This document shows positions 1 through 4,222 of a DNA stretch of 6,485 nucleotides, piece by piece. Position 1 is the stretch's first letter. Each line of letters starts with the position of its first letter. Source of the DNA: an uncultured Acetobacteraceae bacterium (GTDB taxonomy: Bacteria; Pseudomonadota; Alphaproteobacteria; Acetobacterales; Acetobacteraceae); assembly GCA_937930165.1 (NCBI GenBank), contig CALGVL010000138.1:1-6485 (forward strand). The letters run 5' to 3'. A program made the position numbers and the translations under genes. A model generated the notes under the pieces. The model did not search any database, was not told where the DNA came from, and worked only from the letters and a program-made list of their open reading frames with translations.

Positions 1-1107
1 ATCGCCCTCACCAAGGGCCGCTGCAACATCACGCTCGAGCCCGGCGGACAGGTCGAGTTGTCCGGCGCGCCGGTCGAGACGCTGCACGACACCTGCGCCG
101 AGGTGCATCGCCATCTCGACCAGGTGAAGGAGGTCGGCCGCGAGCTCGGAATCGGCATGCTCGGCATGGGCTTTCAGCCGAAGTGGCGGCGGGAAGACAT
201 TCCCTGGATGCCGAAGGGGCGCTACAAGATCATGCGGGAGTACATGCCGAAGAAAGGCCGCCTCGGCCTCGACATGATGCTGCGCACCTGCACGGTGCAG
301 GCCAATCTCGACTATGGCGACGAGGCCGACATGGTCGAGAAGCTGCGCGTCTCCCTGGCGCTGCAGCCGGTGGCGACGGCGCTTTTCGCCAACTCGCCCT
401 TCACCGAAGGGAAGCCCAACGGCTTCCGCAGCATGCGTGCCCAGGTCTGGACCGATACCGACCCGGATCGCACCGGCATCCCCGCCGTGGTCTTCGAGCC
501 CGGCTTCGGCTTTGAGCGCTTTGCCGACTGGCTGCTCGACGTGCCGATGTATTTCGTGATGCGGGAGGGTAAGTGGCTGGACGCCGCCGGCGCCAGCTTC
601 CGCGACTTCCTGGAAGGGCGGCTCAGCATCCTGCCCGGCGAGCGTGCGACCATGGGCGATTTCGCCGACCATGTGACCACCGCCTTCACCGATGTCCGGC
701 TGAAGCGTTTCCTGGAGATGCGCGGCGCCGATGCCGGCAGCCCAGCCATGCTGGTGGCGCTGCCTGCGCTCTGGGTGGGGCTGCTCTATGACGACGCGGC
801 GCAGAAGGCGGCGGCGGCGCTGATCCGCGGCTGGACCGTGGAGGAGATGCGGGCGCTGCGCGAGGCCGTGCCAGCGCAGGCATTGGCGGCCACCATCCGC
901 GGCCGCAGCGTGCGCGACGTGGCGCGCGACATGCTGGCCATTGCCCGCGATGGATTGAAGGCACGAGGGCTGGGAGAAGAAGTCTATCTCGCCCCGCTGG
1001 AGGAGATCGTTGCCAGCGGCCTGACCCAGGCCGACCGGCTGCTGAACCTCTATGAGCGTGCCTGGGGCGGCGATGCGCGGCAGGCATTGCTGGCGGCGGA
1101 GGTCTGA
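1..1107 (+). CDS. gshA: Glutamate-cysteine ligase, plant/alphaproteobacterial type (5' truncated by window edge)
   Basis: The enzyme joins L-glutamate to L-cysteine using ATP, the first and usually rate-limiting step of glutathione synthesis in the cytoplasm. The reading frame is open from base 1, so the gene begins upstream of the window; 368 residues are visible and roughly 90 are probably missing compared with the usual ~455-residue alphaproteobacterial proteins. The first visible residues contain the family signature ITLEPGGQVELSGAP (residues 10-23), which forms part of the glutamate-binding site in this family, followed by TLHDTC. Other conserved-looking stretches are the GFQPKW and PKGRYKIM segments, TVQANLDY, the FANSPF...GFRSMR region and ERFADWLLDVPMYF. 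A TTG at 58 could serve as a start on paper, but it would cut through the glutamate-binding signature and has no ribosome binding site, so it is not a start. An intrinsic terminator follows the stop directly. The family assignment is firm; the symbol rests on similarity of motifs. Confidence 0.93.
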   Translation: MALTKGRCNITLEPGGQVELSGAPVETLHDTCAEVHRHLDQVKEVGRELGIGMLGMGFQPKWRREDIPWMPKGRYKIMREYMPKKGRLGLDMMLRTCTVQANLDYGDEADMVEKLRVSLALQPVATALFANSPFTEGKPNGFRSMRAQVWTDTDPDRTGIPAVVFEPGFGFERFADWLLDVPMYFVMREGKWLDAAGASFRDFLEGRLSILPGERATMGDFADHVTTAFTDVRLKRFLEMRGADAGSPAMLVALPALWVGLLYDDAAQKAAAALIRGWTVEEMRALREAVPAQALAATIRGRSVRDVARDMLAIARDGLKARGLGEEVYLAPLEEIVASGLTQADRLLNLYERAWGGDARQALLAAEV

Positions 1108-1111
1108 CACC

Positions 1112-1134
1112 GGCCGCCGATAGGCGGCCATTTT
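1112..1134 (+). terminator. Rho-independent terminator after gshA
   Basis: A perfect 7-bp GC-only stem, GGCCGCC (1112-1118) with GGCGGCC (1123-1129), closes a GATA tetraloop and is followed by ATTTT (1130-1134). It begins four bases after the glutamate-cysteine ligase stop codon. The T tract is short (four Ts, then CG), so termination may be partial, but position and stem strength fit well. It separates gshA from the downstream hydrolase gene. Confidence 0.72.
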
Positions 1135-1162
1135 CGCCCCAGAAAGGCGACCTGCGCACAGG

Positions 1163-1177
1163 CTTTTGCGCCAAAAG
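1163..1177. promoter_or_regulatory. Short inverted repeat upstream of the hydrolase promoter region
   Basis: CTTTTG (1163-1168) and CAAAAG (1172-1177) are perfect inverted repeats around a CGC centre. It lies 6 bases upstream of the candidate -35 hexamer and could be a regulator-binding site. The arms are short, so chance is a real alternative. Confidence 0.25.
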
Positions 1178-1183
1178 GTAAGA

Positions 1184-1213
1184 TTGACCAAGCCCTAGCG
1201 GCACGCCTTGAAT
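1184..1213 (+). promoter_or_regulatory. Candidate sigma70-type promoter for the hydrolase gene
   Basis: TTGACC (1184-1189) matches five of six bases of the -35 consensus. TTGAAT (1208-1213), 18 bases downstream, matches four of six of the -10 consensus. The predicted start would fall near 1220, giving a leader of about 100 bases before the ATG at 1325. This is the only reasonable hexamer pair I see in the gap. High-GC alphaproteobacterial promoters are poorly predicted by eye, so it is tentative. Confidence 0.32.
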
Positions 1214-1224
1214 GACGCGTGCCG
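1199..1224. promoter_or_regulatory. Inverted repeat enclosing the candidate -10 box
   Basis: The arms CGGCACGC (1199-1206) and GCGTGCCG (1217-1224) are perfectly complementary over 8 bp with a 10-base spacer, CTTGAATGAC, that holds the candidate -10 hexamer. The arm centres are 18 bases apart, close to two helical turns. A dimeric repressor bound here would cover the promoter. It could instead be an RNA hairpin if transcription begins further upstream. No regulator gene is adjacent in the window. Confidence 0.35.
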
Positions 1225-1231
1225 TGCATGA

Positions 1232-1253
1232 TCCGGTTCGGCGCCAATCCGGA
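1232..1253. promoter_or_regulatory. 22-base imperfect palindrome in the hydrolase leader
   Basis: The dyad is centred between 1242 and 1243. TCCGG (1232-1236) pairs with CCGGA (1249-1253), and the core GGCGCC (1240-1245) is self-complementary. Nine of the eleven base pairs are complementary; the mismatches are 1237/1248 and 1239/1246. Length and symmetry resemble operators of TetR-type or similar dimeric regulators, but no known consensus is recognised and high GC favours chance palindromes. Confidence 0.28.
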
Positions 1254-1313
1254 CGCTGCCCGCATTGGGCCTTTGCCTTCAACGCAAACAGCGCCGGCTC
1301 CCAATCCAAGAAG

Positions 1314-1318
1314 AGGAG
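1314..1318 (+). promoter_or_regulatory. Ribosome binding site deciding the hydrolase start
   Basis: AGGAG lies six bases before the ATG at 1325, an ideal distance. The frame is also open from an upstream ATG at 1265, but that start has no comparable site, and the extra 20 residues (beginning MGLCLQRKQRR) do not resemble the N-terminus of this hydrolase family. Confidence 0.75.
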
Positions 1319-1324
1319 CGACCG

Positions 1325-2155
1325 ATGGGCATGATCACTGTGAAGGATGGCACCGAGATCTTCTACAAGGATTGGGGTGCCCGGGATGCTCAACCTGTCG
1401 TCTTTCATCACGGCTGGCCGCTCAGTTCCGACGACTGGGACAACCAGATGCTGTTCTTCCTCGACAAAGGTTATCGCGTCATCGCGCATGACCGTCGTGG
1501 CCACGGACGTTCGACCCAGACCGCAACCGGCAACGAAATGGACACCTATGCGGCCGACGTTGCCGAACTTGTCGCCACCCTCGATTTGAAGAACGCGATC
1601 CATGTCGGACACTCGACCGGGGGTGGCGAAGTCGCTCGCTATGTTGCTCGCGCCGAGCGAGGACGTGTCGCCAAGGCGGTGCTGATCGGTGCGGTCCCGC
1701 CGATCATGGTCAAATCCGACAAAAATCCCGGCGGACTGCCGATCGAGGTGTTCGACGGCTTCCGCGCGCAGCTTGCCGCCAACCGGGCACAACTCTACAT
1801 CGACATACCGGCCGGCCCCTTCTACGGCTACAACCGGCCGGGCGCCAAAGTCTCGCAGGGCGTCATCGACAATTGGTGGCGCCAGGGAATGATGGGCGGC
1901 GCCAAAGCCCAATACGACTGCATCAAGGCTTTCTCCGAGACGGACTTCACCGACGATCTCAAGAGAATCGACGTGCCCGTGCTCGTCATGCACGGCACCG
2001 ACGATCAGATCGTGCCGTATGCGGACTCTGCGCCGCTCTCGGTCAAGCTGCTGAAGAACGGCACCCTGAAATCCTACGAGGGCCTGCCTCACGGCATGTG
2101 CACGACCCATCCCGACATCATCAATCCTGACCTGCTGGCGTTCTTCCGGGACTGA
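1325..2155 (+). CDS. Alpha/beta hydrolase, cofactor-free (non-heme) chloroperoxidase/esterase family
   Basis: This is a complete 276-residue single-domain alpha/beta-hydrolase-fold protein, the normal length for the bacterial cofactor-free haloperoxidase family. Members hydrolyse small esters and, in the presence of organic acid and peroxide, form peracids that can oxidise halides; the natural substrate is usually unknown. Visible landmarks in order are the oxyanion-hole segment HHGWP (residues 28-32), the DRRGHGRS turn (56-63), the nucleophile elbow GHSTGG with Ser97 (95-100), the acid Asp227 in HGTDDQIVP (223-231) and the catalytic His256 in GLPHGM. The triad is intact. No signal peptide or membrane segment is seen, so it should be cytoplasmic. 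The start is set by the AGGAG at 1314. Hand counts in three 60-base stretches give 55-62% GC against 68-80% in neighbouring genes, which suggests horizontal acquisition. It stands alone, behind a terminator and facing the next gene. Family is firm, physiological role unknown. Confidence 0.93.
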   Translation: MGMITVKDGTEIFYKDWGARDAQPVVFHHGWPLSSDDWDNQMLFFLDKGYRVIAHDRRGHGRSTQTATGNEMDTYAADVAELVATLDLKNAIHVGHSTGGGEVARYVARAERGRVAKAVLIGAVPPIMVKSDKNPGGLPIEVFDGFRAQLAANRAQLYIDIPAGPFYGYNRPGAKVSQGVIDNWWRQGMMGGAKAQYDCIKAFSETDFTDDLKRIDVPVLVMHGTDDQIVPYADSAPLSVKLLKNGTLKSYEGLPHGMCTTHPDIINPDLLAFFRD

Positions 2156-2301
2156 GGTCCACGCGGGGCACTGCGGACAAGGTAGCGCTGCGCCCTGAAA
2201 TCACGCGAGACCGGGAGGCTGCCTGTTCCGGGAGGGCGAGGCGGCAGAGTCTGGCTTCCACCCCCGCGCGGTCGCTCATCAGGCGGCCGGCATGAGTCCC
2301 G
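2156..2301. other. Convergent intergenic gap without a clear terminator
   Basis: The 146 bases between the stop codons of the hydrolase (+) and the acetyltransferase (-) hold no ORF I would support and no stem followed by a T run on either strand. An 8-base direct repeat CCGGGAGG (2211-2218 and 2228-2235) is the only visible pattern and is probably chance. GC returns to about 68% here (2161-2220 hand-counted), so the low-GC stretch ends near the hydrolase stop. Confidence 0.5.
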
Positions 2302-2745
2302 TCAGCCCAGCCGCTTCGCCATGAAGACGCGGCGGAAGCCCTTCTCCTGCCGCCGTTCCGTCTCGGCATAGCCGCGGCGGGCATAGAGCGCGATGTTCCG
2401 CGCCATCAGCTCGTTCGTGTAGAGGCGGATCTCGGGGAGGCCGCGGCGCCGGGCCTCGGCCTCCGCGAAATCCAGCAGCAGGCGGCCATCACCCTGGCCC
2501 TGGCGCGCCGGCTCCACCGCGATGTTGTCGAGCAGCAGGTGGTCCGGATGTTCCTCCAGCACCAGAAGGCCCCGGATGCCTCCCTCCGCCTCCAGCACCC
2601 AGGCTTCGCCCGCCGCAACGCGCGCTGCGTAATCATCCTGCATTGGCATGGGACGCTGGCCGATCACAGGCACCCAGGGGCCATAGGCGCACTCCGCCAG
2701 CGCCTGGAGGAGCGGCGCCTCCTCCGGCCGGGCCCGGCGGATCAC
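2302..2745 (-). CDS. GNAT-family N-acetyltransferase
   Basis: The product is a 147-residue single-domain acetyltransferase that would move an acetyl group from acetyl-CoA to an amine on an unknown acceptor. The N-terminus IRRARPEEAPLLQALAECAY is the usual first strand and helix. The beta-4 strand LLLDNIAVEP (70-79) runs into the acetyl-CoA pyrophosphate loop RQGQGDG (81-87), which fits the Q/RxxGxG/A rule with Gln82, Gly85 and Gly87. The C-terminal NIALYARRGY (117-126) is the conserved helix and strand that contact CoA. It starts with GTG at 2745, overlapping the stop of the upstream metalloprotease gene in the sequence GTGA (2742-2745), so translation is probably coupled. There is no strong Shine-Dalgarno site, only a G-rich stretch. 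Acceptors could be small metabolites, antibiotics or protein N-termini; the sequence does not say which. It is the last gene of the leftward operon. Confidence 0.87.
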   Translation of the reverse strand: MIRRARPEEAPLLQALAECAYGPWVPVIGQRPMPMQDDYAARVAAGEAWVLEAEGGIRGLLVLEEHPDHLLLDNIAVEPARQGQGDGRLLLDFAEAEARRRGLPEIRLYTNELMARNIALYARRGYAETERRQEKGFRRVFMAKRLG

Positions 2746-4178
2746 ACCGCCGTCCCGCCCACGGTCAGGCCGGTCATCTTCAGCGTCGGCTGCCCGACGC
2801 CCACCGGCACGCCCTGGCCGTTCTTGCCGCAGGTGCCGATGCCGGGGTCAAGCGCCATGTCATTGCCCACCATCGTCACCTTGGTCAGCGCATCCGGCCC
2901 GTTGCCGATCAGGGTCGCACCCTTCACCGGTGCGCCGATCCTGCCGTCCTCGATCAAATAGGCCTCGCTGGCGCTGAACACGAATTTGCCGCTGGTGATG
3001 TCCACCTGCCCGCCGCCGAAATTCACCGCATAGAGGCCGCGCTTCACGCTGCGGATGATCTCCTCCGGCGCGTGCTGGCCACCCAGCATCACCGTGTTGG
3101 TCATGCGCGGCATGGGGATGTGCGCATGGCTTTGCCGGCGGCCATTGCCGGTCGGTGCCACGCCCATCAGCCGGGCATTCTGCCGGTCCTGCAGGAAGCC
3201 GGTCAGGATCCCGTCCTCGATCAGCACGGTGCGCTGGCTCGGCGTGCCCTCGTCATCCACGGTCAGGCTGCCGCGCCGGTCCGGGATGCTGCCGTCATCC
3301 ACCACCGTCACTCCCGGCGAGGCGATGCGCTGCCCCAGCAGCCCGGCGAAGGCTGAGGTCTTCTTGCGGTTGAAGTCGCCCTCCAGCCCGTGCCCGATCG
3401 CCTCATGCAGCAGGATGCCGGGCCAGCCGGAGCCGAGCACCACCTCCATCTCTCCCGCCGGCGCCGGCACGCTGTCCAGGTTCACCAGGGCCTGGCGCAG
3501 CGCCTCGTCCACTGCTGCCTGCCAGCTTGCCGGGGAGAGGATGCGGTCATAGGCGAAGCGGCCGCCCATGCCATGGCTGCCGGTCTCCCGCCGCCCATTC
3601 TGCTCCACCACCACCGAGACGTTTAGCCGCACCAGCGGGCGCAGGTCGGCCACCCGCGTCCCGTCCGGCCGCAGGATCTGCACCGCCTGCCACTCCCCGG
3701 CCAGCGAGGCCATCACCTGCACCACGCGCGGGTCGCGCCCGCGGGCGAAGGCGTCGATCTCCGCGAGCAGCTTCGTCTTGGCGGCGAAATCCATCTGCGA
3801 GAGCGGGTTCGAATCGTCATACAGCCGCGTATTGGTCGCCCGCGGCGCCACGGCCAGGCTGCCGGACCGGCCTTGCCGAACCGCCCGGACCGTATCCGCC
3901 GCGCGCTTCAGCGCCGCCTCGGTCAATTCCCCCGAATGGGCGTAGCCTGCCGCCTCGCCCAGGACGGAGCGCAGGCCGAAGCCGCGCGTGGAATCGAAGG
4001 AGGCGGAGCGGATGCGGCCGTCATCCAGCGAGATGCCCTCGCTCTCCCGGTATTCCAGGAACAATTCTCCATCTTCCGCGCCGGCCAGGGCGTCGCGCAG
4101 CAGGCGCTCGGAGCCGGTGCGGTCGAGCGTGCCGAAGAACAGGCGGTCGGTGACGGCAAGCGGTGTATCGAGAGACAT
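2742..4178 (-). CDS. tldD: TldD-type metalloprotease (TldD/PmbA family, peptidase U62)
   Basis: The product is 478 residues, close to the ~480 of E. coli TldD, and looks intact. In the family TldD pairs with TldE/PmbA in a heterodimeric cytoplasmic zinc protease that trims unfolded peptides; in enterobacteria it matures microcin B17 and degrades the CcdA antitoxin. TldD carries the metal site. Visible here are HEAIGH (258-263) with the HExxxH zinc motif, a downstream GTCGKNGQ (448-455) with Cys450 in the place of the conserved cysteine ligand, the GSHGMGG segment (200-206), FAGLLGQRIASPGVTVVDDG (277-296) and PRMTNT (357-362). No partner gene tldE/pmbA is in the window. The ATG at 4178 has GGGGAG (4187-4192 on this strand) eight bases upstream. 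Only 44 bases separate it from the kinase gene before it, and its stop overlaps the next gene's start. Family assignment is secure; which peptides it cuts here is unknown. Confidence 0.95.
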   Translation of the reverse strand: MSLDTPLAVTDRLFFGTLDRTGSERLLRDALAGAEDGELFLEYRESEGISLDDGRIRSASFDSTRGFGLRSVLGEAAGYAHSGELTEAALKRAADTVRAVRQGRSGSLAVAPRATNTRLYDDSNPLSQMDFAAKTKLLAEIDAFARGRDPRVVQVMASLAGEWQAVQILRPDGTRVADLRPLVRLNVSVVVEQNGRRETGSHGMGGRFAYDRILSPASWQAAVDEALRQALVNLDSVPAPAGEMEVVLGSGWPGILLHEAIGHGLEGDFNRKKTSAFAGLLGQRIASPGVTVVDDGSIPDRRGSLTVDDEGTPSQRTVLIEDGILTGFLQDRQNARLMGVAPTGNGRRQSHAHIPMPRMTNTVMLGGQHAPEEIIRSVKRGLYAVNFGGGQVDITSGKFVFSASEAYLIEDGRIGAPVKGATLIGNGPDALTKVTMVGNDMALDPGIGTCGKNGQGVPVGVGQPTLKMTGLTVGGTAV

Positions 4179-4186
4179 TCGGGATA

Positions 4187-4192
4187 CTCCCC
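4187..4192 (-). promoter_or_regulatory. Ribosome binding site of tldD
   Basis: Read on the - strand the bases are GGGGAG, eight bases before the ATG at 4178. It lies inside the 44-base kinase-tldD gap, which shows no terminator and no convincing promoter hexamers, so tldD is probably co-transcribed with the kinase. Confidence 0.65.
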
Positions 4193-4222
4193 GGCAGGGC
4201 GGGACAAGGACGGGATATGGGA

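Noticed and set aside
58..60. TTG as the start of the glutamate-cysteine ligase
   Set aside because: The frame is open to base 1 and the upstream codons encode the conserved LEPGGQ signature, so the gene continues beyond the window.
686..2110. A 474-codon open frame on the - strand spanning the gshA end and the hydrolase gene
   Set aside because: It runs antisense to two well-identified genes and through the terminator between them, has low-complexity proline/arginine/alanine-rich stretches and no recognisable domain. High GC makes such stop-free shadows common.
2147..2301. CGGGACT (2147-2153) and AGTCCCG (2295-2301) as long-range inverted repeats bounding an inserted segment
   Set aside because: Seven bases across 140 is expected by chance in such sequence, and nothing between them resembles a mobile element.
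2643..3356. Open frame of 237 codons on the + strand opposite tldD and the GNAT gene
   Set aside because: It is antisense to clear TldD coding sequence, histidine/alanine-rich, and has no recognisable motif.
3527..4153. Open frame of 208 codons on the + strand opposite the tldD 5' half
   Set aside because: Its arginine/proline/alanine-rich translation is typical of a shadow frame in high-GC DNA.
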